NCBI RefSeq assembly: GCF_014636475.1 | Contig: NZ_BMEL01000005.1 | Location: 62,001-126,000 of the forward strand | DNA length: 64,000 nt | DNA from: Halobacillus andaensis | Lineage (GTDB): Bacteria > Bacillota > Bacilli > Bacillales > Halobacillaceae | Direction of reading: 5' to 3' | Shown: positions 14,666-23,469 of the stretch, in pieces | Position numbering within the stretch: position 1 is the stretch's first letter | Layout: each line of letters begins with the position of its first letter | Position numbers and translations under genes: made by a program | The notes under the pieces: model-generated | What the model saw: the letters and a program-made list of their open reading frames with translations, nothing else | Databases searched by the model: none | What the model was told of the DNA's origin: nothing

Positions 14666-16063
14666 ATGAAAAAAGTAATTCCATTATTATTGCTAACATC
14701 TCTAAGTTTTCCTGTAGTGGCAAGCGCTCAGACGTCCACTACACCAGAAGCCGTATTAGAATCTGTCGATATGGTTTGGATTATGATCGCTGCTTTTCTT
14801 GTCTTTTTCATGCACGCAGGATTTGCCATGGTCGAGGCAGGATTCACTCGATCTAAAAACGCATTAAACATCTTAATGAAAAACTTTATGACGATGTCAA
14901 TCGCTGCTATTCTCTATTTTATAGTTGGATACGGCATTATGTTTGGTACCTCTGGGGGAGGTTTTATAGGTCTAGATGGATTTATGCTTAGCGGTCACGA
15001 AGACCAAGTTGGTTTCTTTGTCTTCCAGGCTGTTTTCGCTGCTACATGTGCTACGATCATCTCAGGTGCTGTAGCTGAACGAATTAAATTAAGCTCTTAC
15101 TTAATGATTACTGTTGCCATGACGGCTTTTATCTACCCAGTCGTTGGTCACTGGGTATGGGGAGGCGGATGGTTGGCTGAGTTAGGTTTCGTAGACTTTG
15201 CTGGTTCAACCGTTGTTCACTTAACAGGTGCTCTAGGCGCCATTGTAGCTGTCATGTTCTTAGGACCGCGTTTAGGGAAATACAGTGGTGGTAAGGTCAA
15301 TGTTATTCAAGGTCACAACATTCCGATCGGTGCGCTAGGTGTATTCATTCTTTGGTTTGGCTGGTTCGGATTTAACGGCGGTAGTACGCTGGCTGCTGAC
15401 CCTTCAGCAATTCCGGGCGTAGTAGCAACTACCCTTTTATCTGCCTCAGCAGGGGTTGTGGGTTCCGGAATGTATTCCCAATTAAAGTACAAGCGTATTG
15501 ATGCTTCACTTACATTGAATGGGGCTTTAGCTGGTCTTGTTGGTATTACAGCCGGTACAGGAGACTTATCACCAATTGGAGCCATCATTACTGGTTTAAT
15601 TGCAGGGGTAATTCTTGTAGAAGGTGTTCAATTGCTAGACCGTAAGCTTCATATCGATGATCCAGTCGGAGCAATAGCTGTACACGGAATTTGTGGTGTA
15701 TGGGGTACACTAGCAGTAGGTTTCTTCGCCCTAGAAGGTGGTTTATTCTACGGGGGAGGGTTTGAACTTCTTTCTATTCAAGCGATTGGAATTCTGGCTG
15801 TTATGGCATGGACCATGGGAACTTCTGCGCTTGTCATCTTTGTTCTTAAATCCGCTTTCGGTATCCGCGTTTCTCGTGAAGAAGAAATCTCTGGATTGGA
15901 TTTTGCTGAGCATGGTTCAAGTGCTTACGAGTCTTCTAAGAGTATCTTCAATGAGAATCCAAATGTTACGGACGTAGGAAAAGATTTTGGTGTCGGCTTG
16001 CTAAATAGACTCGATAGTTTAGAAAATAAAAAAGTAAAAACTAAAGAACGTACAGCTCAATAA
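14666..16063 (+). CDS. amtB: Ammonium transporter (Amt/NrgA family)
   Basis: 465 residues from the ATG at 14666. The longer in-frame start at 14486 is rejected because it overlaps glnK and hides a clear signal peptide (MKKVIPLLLLTSLSFPVVASA). Eleven hydrophobic segments follow, with the signature FMHAGFAMVEAGFTRSKNALN and the twin pore histidines in VVHLTGALGA and AVHGICGVWGTLAVG. The cytosolic tail is short. It imports NH4+/NH3 and should be blocked by the neighbouring PII protein. GGAAGG lies about a dozen bases before the start. Confidence 0.95.
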   Translation: MKKVIPLLLLTSLSFPVVASAQTSTTPEAVLESVDMVWIMIAAFLVFFMHAGFAMVEAGFTRSKNALNILMKNFMTMSIAAILYFIVGYGIMFGTSGGGFIGLDGFMLSGHEDQVGFFVFQAVFAATCATIISGAVAERIKLSSYLMITVAMTAFIYPVVGHWVWGGGWLAELGFVDFAGSTVVHLTGALGAIVAVMFLGPRLGKYSGGKVNVIQGHNIPIGALGVFILWFGWFGFNGGSTLAADPSAIPGVVATTLLSASAGVVGSGMYSQLKYKRIDASLTLNGALAGLVGITAGTGDLSPIGAIITGLIAGVILVEGVQLLDRKLHIDDPVGAIAVHGICGVWGTLAVGFFALEGGLFYGGGFELLSIQAIGILAVMAWTMGTSALVIFVLKSAFGIRVSREEEISGLDFAEHGSSAYESSKSIFNENPNVTDVGKDFGVGLLNRLDSLENKKVKTKERTAQ

Positions 16064-16071
16064 ATCGCCAT

Positions 16072-16104
16072 TAAAAAACCACCTCAAGCTGAGGTGGTTT
16101 TTCT
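16072..16104. terminator. Bidirectional terminator amtB / YndJ-like gene
   Basis: AAAAAACCACCTCA and TGAGGTGGTTTTTC pair around AGC, with A- and T-runs on both sides. It serves both convergent genes. Confidence 0.9.
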
Positions 16105-17766
16105 TTTCTCTTCAATCATGTATTTTATTTTAAGAAAAGTAATCGAAAATACCTTCATTTCATGAGAAGCTTTAAGCTTCCCTTTTGAAACCTCTTTTAC
16201 GTAAAAATGTTCACGCAATGGCAGCCGAATTGTCCAGTTTCCGAGCGTTAGATAAATGCCTTCATCGCCTTTACCACCTTTTCTTCTTTCGCTCGTTAAA
16301 ATTAATCCATGTTCTCTATCATGTAGAAAACGCAGCACACCCGTCATTAATCCTAACGGCAACGGTAAAGCTATATTCATGTAACGTTCTCCCTCTTTAT
16401 TATGAGAAGAGTAAAGAGCCGTGAAAATGGGATCTCCTGTCAGTTCATTTTTTCTTATCCAGGCCCGTACATCTTCCCTTCCATCTTGATCATCATGAAT
16501 CGAGACAATTTCTCCAGCCATGGATACTTCACCTGATGGAGGAACATTAATTTGCCCCATTCTCATCGTCCAATGATTGATGAGAGAGGATAACCTCCGA
16601 AAACCCTTTTGCCAATGCACGTGAGCGCTTAAAGAAAATTGATCCGTGCGTTCATAAAAACGCTTTATCGTTGAGCTTACCTCTGCTGGATCAAAGTTCT
16701 CGGAACGATAAGCATGAAGGTGATCTAACAGTCCACCTTCATAAAGATGACGAGCAGCCCACCCTTTTTTGTAAATGGCAGCATTGCCAACGTGACCCTT
16801 TGTTCGAAGTTTAGATATAGGAAAGCTTGTATAAATATAGCCTCTCTCCGGTTTAATATCCCTCCATGCTAGGACAGAGAATAACGAGAATCCAAAAGCA
16901 TTCATAATTCCGTGCCAGCGAACCATATCACCTATTCCTAGCCAGTAAGCCTCCACCATCATTCCAAAGCTATATAACATGGATAAACTCATCGTTATGA
17001 TGAGTAATAACGCAGATAAGCGTATCGCAATCTTAGCCAACATGTTAAATTCTGCTGAGCACCATAACCACCATACAGCTAACCACATTAGAAAACTAAC
17101 GTAAATTATAACCATTAGCGTTTCTATGGGAGGCCCTTGATTAAGACCAAAGGCAACGAGCACGGGGCCAGCGGCTATTCCGCATGCAAGTACAGTATAA
17201 GGTATACCTGCAGGCTTCCTCTTATAGGAAACAAGCCAGCGGCCAAACAGTCCAGTAACAATAGGCAGCACAAAAGCAGCATAATGAAAGTGCACAGCTG
17301 TAAGTTGAACAATCGTTTCAGAATAAGGCAAGTAACGACTCATTCCACCGCTAGAGAGAACAAGCCATCCTCCACCGACTGAAATATAAATTAACCCAAG
17401 GTCAATAACTGTTTCCTGAACAGGGTTCCAACCTCTTCCCAGCAAACGCATGAACCCACCGATAGCTATTAATATGGTGAAAAATAACCATAAAATTGCC
17501 CACGCTCCTGCCTCTTGTCCAACAGGCAACGCGACAGACAGCATCCCCGCTCCAGCAAAAGGCAGCGACGTAACCATGACATTATTAATCCAGTGTTCAG
17601 CACGATTGTTCTCATTCCCCCGCACCACTTCTTCTAACAATAAAGGAACGAGAATTAGAAAAGAAAAAGATAAAGCTATATCTATTAAACTCATATCGAA
17701 TAGAACAACCCAAGCAATCAATACAATTGTGCCGGCTAACGATAATAGTGTTCCAGATTTTTTCAT
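16084..17766 (-). CDS. YndJ family membrane protein
   Basis: 560 residues. About ten hydrophobic segments fill the first 310 residues; a cytosolic domain follows from about residue 315 (ISKLRTKGHVGNAAIYKKGWAARHLYEGGLLDHLHAYRSENFDPAEV). This two-part layout and those motifs match B. subtilis YndJ, a predicted transporter of unknown substrate. The C-terminal half resembles DUF1990-like lipid/flavin-binding folds, which is a weak impression only. TAGGAGAAATGCTTC precedes the ATG. Confidence 0.8.
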   Translation of the reverse strand: MKKSGTLLSLAGTIVLIAWVVLFDMSLIDIALSFSFLILVPLLLEEVVRGNENNRAEHWINNVMVTSLPFAGAGMLSVALPVGQEAGAWAILWLFFTILIAIGGFMRLLGRGWNPVQETVIDLGLIYISVGGGWLVLSSGGMSRYLPYSETIVQLTAVHFHYAAFVLPIVTGLFGRWLVSYKRKPAGIPYTVLACGIAAGPVLVAFGLNQGPPIETLMVIIYVSFLMWLAVWWLWCSAEFNMLAKIAIRLSALLLIITMSLSMLYSFGMMVEAYWLGIGDMVRWHGIMNAFGFSLFSVLAWRDIKPERGYIYTSFPISKLRTKGHVGNAAIYKKGWAARHLYEGGLLDHLHAYRSENFDPAEVSSTIKRFYERTDQFSLSAHVHWQKGFRRLSSLINHWTMRMGQINVPPSGEVSMAGEIVSIHDDQDGREDVRAWIRKNELTGDPIFTALYSSHNKEGERYMNIALPLPLGLMTGVLRFLHDREHGLILTSERRKGGKGDEGIYLTLGNWTIRLPLREHFYVKEVSKGKLKASHEMKVFSITFLKIKYMIEEKRKTTSA

Positions 17767-17886
17767 GAAGCATTTCTCCTAACTGTCACTTCTTGAGAGG
17801 AAATCATATGTTATGCTAGAAATATTATACACACTGTAGATCCTATTTTTAAATAAAACCTCAATGTAAGGAGTGTCGTCTATTCT

Positions 17887-18477
17887 ATGAGGTGGGACAA
17901 ATTGATCGGAAAAGATCGCGCAGAGAAAAATGTGGAAGAATCGAATCGTTCCCTGTCTGTAAATGAGAAGGTAGAGGAATGGATCCACTTATACAGCCAT
18001 GATTTAAAATGGCTTGCCTATTCTTATGTAAAAGACCATGCGATGGCTGAAGATATAACTCAAGAAGCATTTATTAAAGCCTATCAAAAATATATAACCT
18101 TCAAACAACAATCCAGCGAAAAGACTTGGCTCTATAAAATTACCATTAATTTATGTAAGGATCACTTAAAAAGCTCTTACATAAAGAGAGTATTGAAAAA
18201 AGGGGCGGAAGCCTTCCAGAGCATCCCATCCCAAACCGAGACTCCAGAGCAACACACGCTGAATAAAAGCGAAGACGAGGAACTCTTAGAACACATCTTA
18301 ACGCTGGAAGATAAATATAGAGAAGTCATTGTTCTCTATTATTTCGAAGAATTTGATGTGAAGGAACTTGCTGAAGTGTTAAATGTCAGCCCTAACACTG
18401 TAAAGACAAGACTACGAAGAGGCCGTCAGCTTTTACAGGAGCAACTCGCTTCAGAAGGGAGCACTATAAATGAATGA
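17887..18477 (+). CDS. ECF-type RNA polymerase sigma factor
   Basis: 196 residues with regions 2 and 4 only. Region 2: LKWLAYSYVKDHAMAEDITQEAFIKAYQKY and KTWLYKITINLCKDHLKSSY; region 4: LLEHILTLEDKYREVIVLYYFEEFDVKELAEVLNVSPNTVKTRLRRGRQLL. The N-terminal 25 residues are extra and the start is uncertain (ATG 17887, AAGGAG 14 bases upstream). The next gene overlaps it (ATGA-type) and encodes a single-pass membrane protein, the usual place of the anti-sigma factor. Probably governs a cell-envelope stress regulon; not assigned to a named sigma. Confidence 0.9.
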   Translation: MRWDKLIGKDRAEKNVEESNRSLSVNEKVEEWIHLYSHDLKWLAYSYVKDHAMAEDITQEAFIKAYQKYITFKQQSSEKTWLYKITINLCKDHLKSSYIKRVLKKGAEAFQSIPSQTETPEQHTLNKSEDEELLEHILTLEDKYREVIVLYYFEEFDVKELAEVLNVSPNTVKTRLRRGRQLLQEQLASEGSTINE

Positions 18478-19120
18478 ACTCATGGATCGTCGTTTGAAAA
18501 AGATGAACCATAAAGTCAAATATAATAAAGTGCCTATGGATCAACACGATGCAAGCGCACTCATCGTTAAAGTTAGAAACCATACTCATCAACCATCTCG
18601 AAAGTGGATAAAATACATTTTCCCTGTCCCTGCTGTCGCAGTGGTGGCTTTTATGTTTTTACAAATCAACTATCAGCCATCCAATTCTTCAGAACAGGAA
18701 ATTTCATTTTTGACACAACGTTCTTTGAATACGGAGATGAAGTCACAACAATTCATAATCAACGACGAAGCTCAGCAGAACATCGAACAAGCGAGTAACA
18801 CTGAGAACAGCCAGAGTTCCACTATGGTTCGTCACACCTATATTATTTACAATGACAATATGTATGTGCAAACAGATGAGCAAGTTGATGAATCGGCTCT
18901 TGAAGAACCGATTGGCCATGTTAAACCTGAAACGCCCGCTGAACAGCAGCGAGGGGCATCGGTTACATCAGAAGAAAAAATCTTTAGCGTTAAAGGCACA
19001 GACCCCAATGACCTGATCGCCATCAAAAGCCGGCGGAACAAAGGGATTGGTTCAACCGCGGTCAGCCAGCACGGTTACTTTATCTTTGAAAAAGAAGAAG
19101 CACTGCCAATGGCCCAATAA
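18470..19120 (+). CDS. Putative membrane-anchored anti-sigma factor
   Basis: 216 residues: a cytosolic N-terminus of about 43 residues, one membrane segment (KYIFPVPAVAVVAFMFLQI, about residues 46-64) and an external domain of about 150 residues. The topology, and an 8-bp overlap with the ECF sigma gene, support an anti-sigma role. There is no ZAS zinc motif (no H-x3-C-x2-C), so it would belong to a different class from RsiW. Function is inferred from position. Confidence 0.65.
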   Translation: MNELMDRRLKKMNHKVKYNKVPMDQHDASALIVKVRNHTHQPSRKWIKYIFPVPAVAVVAFMFLQINYQPSNSSEQEISFLTQRSLNTEMKSQQFIINDEAQQNIEQASNTENSQSSTMVRHTYIIYNDNMYVQTDEQVDESALEEPIGHVKPETPAEQQRGASVTSEEKIFSVKGTDPNDLIAIKSRRNKGIGSTAVSQHGYFIFEKEEALPMAQ

Positions 19121-19125
19121 CGTGT

Positions 19126-19156
19126 AAACCCGCATTCTTAAATGAATGCGGGTTTT
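19126..19156. terminator. Bidirectional terminator
   Basis: AAACCCGCATTC (19126-19137) pairs with GAATGCGGGTTT (19144-19155), followed by TT. Shared by the sigma/anti-sigma unit and the convergent glycosylase gene. Confidence 0.85.
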
Positions 19157-19788
19157 TAATCCAAGTGATTCATATACTCTTTTAAGCGATCCAATGATTG
19201 ATAAATGTCATCTTTAATACGAGGATTATAAAATACAGCTGCAGGATGGTAGAGCGGAAAGATCGCATAGCGCTTCTCCGACCATCCGTAATCCTCCCCT
19301 TGCACTTCTAAAATTGGGCTTTCAATAACTTTTCCCAATACATCGGTAATCTTATACCCTTTTCCCAGCAGTCTCTCTAAAGCTACACCACCTAACGCAA
19401 TAATTAACTTCGGTGCGATTTCATTCAATTGATAATCTAATATCGGGGCGTGCGCCCAAATTTCTTTTTTATTAGGTTTACGATTCGCTTTTCTACTACC
19501 GCCCGACCCCTTCTTAGTTGTTTTGACCCATTTATAAGGGCGGCTTCTTACAGCACTCGTAATATAAACCTCTTCTCTTTTAATCCCAATATATTCGAAT
19601 TGCTTGTCTAATTCATCACCCGCTCGCCCAATAAAAGGAACACCCTTCACCGCTTCGTGTTCTCCAGGAGCTTCTCCCACAATCACAATTTCAGCGTCTG
19701 AGCTGCCCCCTCCGAGCACAAAACCTTCCACATCACAATCTTTTATATTCTTATTCGCTTTTTCGATTATCTGTTCAGGTATTCGCAT
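19156..19788 (-). CDS. Uracil-DNA glycosylase superfamily protein (family 4/5-like)
   Basis: 210 residues with the UDG fold motifs: GEAPGEHEAVKGVPFIGRAGDELD (motif A and water-activating loop), ITSAVRSRPYKW and LYHPAAVFYNP (motif B). Family 4 enzymes remove uracil from DNA and hold a 4Fe-4S cluster through four cysteines. This protein has one cysteine (Cys18), so it cannot carry that cluster. The insertion KTTKKGSGGSRKANRKPNKKE is basic and may touch DNA. GGAGGTATAAGTT precedes the ATG. Confidence 0.85.
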   Translation of the reverse strand: MRIPEQIIEKANKNIKDCDVEGFVLGGGSSDAEIVIVGEAPGEHEAVKGVPFIGRAGDELDKQFEYIGIKREEVYITSAVRSRPYKWVKTTKKGSGGSRKANRKPNKKEIWAHAPILDYQLNEIAPKLIIALGGVALERLLGKGYKITDVLGKVIESPILEVQGEDYGWSEKRYAIFPLYHPAAVFYNPRIKDDIYQSLDRLKEYMNHLD

Positions 19789-19937
19789 AACTTATACCTC
19801 CAAACCTTTTCATAGAAGTGGTTTACCCTTTCCTCCTCTTGTTCACACCCTGTTTAAAGAGAGCAATAATGTTTTCAACCCAATCGATTAGAGGTATGAT
19901 TTGGTAATAATAAAAGAAAAAGGAGATTCATCGGTCC

Positions 19938-22064
19938 ATGAAAAAATTAGCTTCTTCTCTTGTACGATCTTATAAGGTAATCCTTGTGTTCTGGATAATC
20001 GCCATTCTTAGCCTAGGATACTTTGCTTTACAGCTCCCTTCTTTATTAGAAGGTGATGGGTTTCGAACAGACGGCGAATACGAAAAAGTTCAGGATATCC
20101 TAGAAGAAGATTTTGGTTTTCCAGACTCTACATTGCTGCTTTTATTTGAAAAAGACCAACAAACGCAGGCAGAGTTTGAAGAGACGATTGAATCTACCCT
20201 TCAGGAGGTTGAAGTTTTAGACTTAAATGCCACCATTCAGCATCCATTAGAGGATAACTCCTTCATAAATGAAACGTATGCCTATGCCTCGCTTCATTTT
20301 GAAGAACCGTTTGATACGAGCAAAGTAACTCGTTCGATTGAATCCGTTATTGAGGGAAACAACATTATACTCACTGGCGAACCTGTCATATCGGATGACA
20401 TTAATAAAGCAAGCCAAAACGATTTAAAACGGGCAGAACTGATCGGAGTTCCAGTTGCACTTGTCATTCTAATTTTAGCTTTTGGAACCGTGATCGCCTC
20501 TTTATTACCTTTGGTAATTGGCGGTATTACCATTATTATAGGGTTTGGAATTTTAGCTATAATTGGCCAGCAAATGGATCTGTCTATTTTCATCCTAAAT
20601 ATTGCACCTATGATCGGTCTAGCTCTTAGTATCGATTTTGCTCTGCTGTTTATCAATCGCTATCGTGAAGAAATGGATAAAAGCAGCAAATCAGAAGCCT
20701 TGATCACAACGATTACAACCGCAGGACGCTCTATTTTGTTTTCAGCAATATGCGTATTCATCGGGTTGGGTGCTATGAGTGTCATTCGTGTAGACATCTT
20801 TACTAATATCGCAGTGGGAGGAACCGTTGTCATTGTCATAGCTGTGCTCAGTTCACTCACGCTGCTTCCTGCGCTTTTATATGTAGCAGGTGATTCATTA
20901 AACAGATGGAGAATAGTTCCAAATCCAAAAGATGTGAGAGGTCGATGGAGGGCATTTGCCAAGAGCGTTATGAAGCGGCCCATTCTAATTGCCTTAACCG
21001 CGCTCGTGCTGTTATCGATAGGAATTTTGCCTATCTCTAATATGAATCTCACCATTCCAACCATCAGCTCGTTACCTGAGAGCTATGAATCACGAGCCGC
21101 TTATGAAACGATTGACGAGGAGTTTATGGGGGATAGCGAAAGCACATTATACGCTGTAGCGGAACGTGAAAACGGTTGGGAAGATGAAGAGGGATTAGAA
21201 GAGTTGAAAACGCTGGAAAATGAATTAAGCCAGCCTGACATTGTGAGTTCGGTCGATACGATTTACACAACAACGGACGTGGATAACTCAAGTGATTTTT
21301 CTGCTGCTTTAGATAATGACCAAATGAGTGAACAGCTCCAACCCGCCTTGGAACAGTTTATTAAAGACGAGCAGCTCTTGATCCCCATTCAATTATCAGT
21401 AGCCGCCAACTCTTCTGAAGCCCAAGAGCTTCTATCTAACTGGGCGGAACGCAATTGGGAACAGCACCTCCAATTCGGAGGGCAGCCAAAGTTTAACGAG
21501 GAAATTTATACTGAAATCTATGAAAAAATCGGTCTCACATTGCTGATCATCTTACTATCAACTTTTATTATTTTAACGATCGCCTTCCGGTCCATTATTA
21601 TCCCTCTTAAGGCCATCATCATGAATGTACTTGGTTTAGCTTCCACATTCGGTGTGATTGTTTGGTTGTTCCAAGGTGGACATTTCGGGTTAGAAGCTGC
21701 CGATGTAGCTCTCATTTTGCCTGTGATCGTATTTAGCTTAGTATTTGGCCTGAGCATGGACTATGAAGTTTTTCTCATTTCAAGAATTCACGAATTTTAC
21801 TTACAAACCGGCGATAATACGAAAGCCACCATCGAAGGACTTGCTAGTACGAGTAAAATCATTACTTCTGCTGCGTTAATTATGATTGTAATCACCGGAG
21901 CCTTCGCCTTTACTGGAGTTGTCCCCGTCAAACAAATCGGCATCGGAATTGCTATTGCTATCTTAATTGATGCGACCATCATCCGCCTATTATTAGTTCC
22001 TAGTTTAATGAAACTGTTAGGAGATTGGAATTGGTGGCTTCCATTTTCAAAACGCCGTTCATGA
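19938..22064 (+). CDS. MMPL/RND family transporter (YdfJ-like)
   Basis: 708 residues with the duplicated MMPL layout: TM1, an external domain, a 5-TM block (about residues 165-320), TM7, a second external domain rich in acidic residues, and a second 5-TM block. Seen: IGLALSIDFALLFINRYREE and VFGLSMDYEVFLISRIHE, the paired D-Y/F proton-relay motifs. Likely proton-driven export of a lipid or hydrophobic compound. AAAAAGGAG precedes the ATG. Single gene. Confidence 0.92.
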   Translation: MKKLASSLVRSYKVILVFWIIAILSLGYFALQLPSLLEGDGFRTDGEYEKVQDILEEDFGFPDSTLLLLFEKDQQTQAEFEETIESTLQEVEVLDLNATIQHPLEDNSFINETYAYASLHFEEPFDTSKVTRSIESVIEGNNIILTGEPVISDDINKASQNDLKRAELIGVPVALVILILAFGTVIASLLPLVIGGITIIIGFGILAIIGQQMDLSIFILNIAPMIGLALSIDFALLFINRYREEMDKSSKSEALITTITTAGRSILFSAICVFIGLGAMSVIRVDIFTNIAVGGTVVIVIAVLSSLTLLPALLYVAGDSLNRWRIVPNPKDVRGRWRAFAKSVMKRPILIALTALVLLSIGILPISNMNLTIPTISSLPESYESRAAYETIDEEFMGDSESTLYAVAERENGWEDEEGLEELKTLENELSQPDIVSSVDTIYTTTDVDNSSDFSAALDNDQMSEQLQPALEQFIKDEQLLIPIQLSVAANSSEAQELLSNWAERNWEQHLQFGGQPKFNEEIYTEIYEKIGLTLLIILLSTFIILTIAFRSIIIPLKAIIMNVLGLASTFGVIVWLFQGGHFGLEAADVALILPVIVFSLVFGLSMDYEVFLISRIHEFYLQTGDNTKATIEGLASTSKIITSAALIMIVITGAFAFTGVVPVKQIGIGIAIAILIDATIIRLLLVPSLMKLLGDWNWWLPFSKRRS

Positions 22065-22096
22065 TAAATACATGCTGGGACAAAACTGAATAAAGC

Positions 22097-22338
22097 ATAA
22101 AATAATCCGAACGATTTTAAAGAAATCGTTCGGATTATTTATGTTATAGCGAATTCCCCCTCGCTCCGTCAAAATACTTCGCTTTACTTGGGCGCGACCT
22201 CAGCTTATAGCGTGTAAAGTTTTTTCGATAAAAGAGATCATTGAAAAAAAAGCAGGGACAAGCCATTCCCTAATGAAATCAGCGATGTCAGCAGGGCATC
22301 TATTATACGATGTCTGTCCAAGCTTTTTCGACAGCCTG
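22097..22338 (+). repeat. Decayed composite spacer repeat
   Basis: The 305-base spacer starts with the long hairpin ATAATCCGAACGATTT...AAATCGTTCGGATTAT (22099-22137), shared with 4685-4733. It continues through a decayed core (CCCTCGCTCCGTCAAAATACTTCG, GGGCGCGACCTCAGCTTATAGCG) and ends in the type II sequence AAGCTTTTTCGACAGCCTG at 22338. A terminator hairpin abuts that end; no matching hairpin remains on the left. Confidence 0.7.
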
Positions 22339-22368
22339 AAGCGTTTGCCTTAGTAGCAGACGCTTTTT
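22339..22368. terminator. Terminator abutting the repeat
   Basis: AAGCGTTTGC (22339-22348) pairs with GCAGACGCTT (22356-22365) and is followed by TTT. It begins at the base after the type II end CAGCCTG, and serves the convergent exchanger gene and perhaps the MMPL gene. Confidence 0.75.
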
Positions 22369-22369
22369 G

Positions 22370-23359
22370 TTACCTCATTTGAAAAACAAAGTACGTCGTT
22401 ACAAAATATCCGACTATAATAAGAACCGACGGAAGAATATAACTCCATGCAGGCTGGCTCTTTCTTCTAGAAATACTGTAAATGATGAGAAGAATAAAAA
22501 GTATAGACACCCCACCAGTGATTAAATTCGAGGGGCTTGACTCTGAAAGTAAGCCGCCACGAAGATAGATTAAATCTGTAATCGCAAGCACCATAATATT
22601 AAACGCATTACTTCCTAATAATGAACTGATCCCTAAGTTAAATCGTCTAAGCTTTAAAGCTGTCCCTACACTTACCGCATCAGGAAGCGACGTACTGATG
22701 GCAACTAAGAATGCCCCTACAAACGACGTACCTAACCCTGTGATCGTGGCAATCCGCTCAGCTGTTATAGTCAGGACACTACCGATAATCATAATCCCTA
22801 CTGCTGCCATGACAAAGTAGGTCATCACTTGCTTGTAAGTGTACTCTTTATAACGCTTAACTTCTCTTTTAATTTTTCTTCCTTTGTATTCTGTTCTGTC
22901 ATTGATCCACTTAGACCCTATAAAATATAGCATGATAACTGCAATCGTAGAATAACTAATATGAAAAATATGAGTCGGAAGGGTTAATGATAATCCGACA
23001 AGAATAATTAACGTCATGAAAATAACTAACCAACCATACAATTTACTTTCCACGGTAGCATGCGTCATAATTTGATGACGTCGATACACGATATCAAATA
23101 TAGCCAGACCCATTATATTAAATAAATTACTGCCGATTAAATTACCGACCGCTAAATCAGGAGCGTCAATAACCACGGCGGTTACACTGGAGGTTAACTC
23201 AGGCAGCGAAATCGCTATTCCAATAAGAATTCCCATAAACGATGAAGAGGCTCGCGTTTTTTCTTTAACTGCATCCCCAAACATCGTTAAGCGTGAAGCT
23301 ACAAAAAAAGTAGCCACAGCTGCAGATATGAATAATACAAAAACTAAAACATCTCCCAT
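22370..23359 (-). CDS. Sodium:calcium antiporter family protein (CaCA, YrbG-like)
   Basis: 329 residues with about ten hydrophobic segments arranged as two homologous halves. Each half carries an alpha-repeat: GIAISLPELTSSVTAV with GNLIGSNLFNIMGLA, and AISTSLPDAVSVGTAL with SSLLGSNAFNIMVLA. These conserved acidic and serine residues bind Na+/Ca2+ in CaCA exchangers. Likely extrudes Ca2+ against Na+ or H+, useful in salt. GAGGAGATTATGTC precedes the ATG. Confidence 0.9.
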   Translation of the reverse strand: MGDVLVFVLFISAAVATFFVASRLTMFGDAVKEKTRASSSFMGILIGIAISLPELTSSVTAVVIDAPDLAVGNLIGSNLFNIMGLAIFDIVYRRHQIMTHATVESKLYGWLVIFMTLIILVGLSLTLPTHIFHISYSTIAVIMLYFIGSKWINDRTEYKGRKIKREVKRYKEYTYKQVMTYFVMAAVGIMIIGSVLTITAERIATITGLGTSFVGAFLVAISTSLPDAVSVGTALKLRRFNLGISSLLGSNAFNIMVLAITDLIYLRGGLLSESSPSNLITGGVSILFILLIIYSISRRKSQPAWSYILPSVLIIVGYFVTTYFVFQMR

Positions 23360-23469
23360 GACATAATCTCCTCAAATCTAGTCTTCCTATCTTGGATATC
23401 GTAATGTTTCCCCAAATCACCACCAACAAAACTAAATAAAAAAAGCTGACCGAATGGCCAGCTTTTTTA

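Noticed and set aside
20294-20656. Antisense frames under MMPL, GlcD and other large genes
   Set aside because: They mirror codon bias of the sense genes, lack ribosome sites and show no domains.
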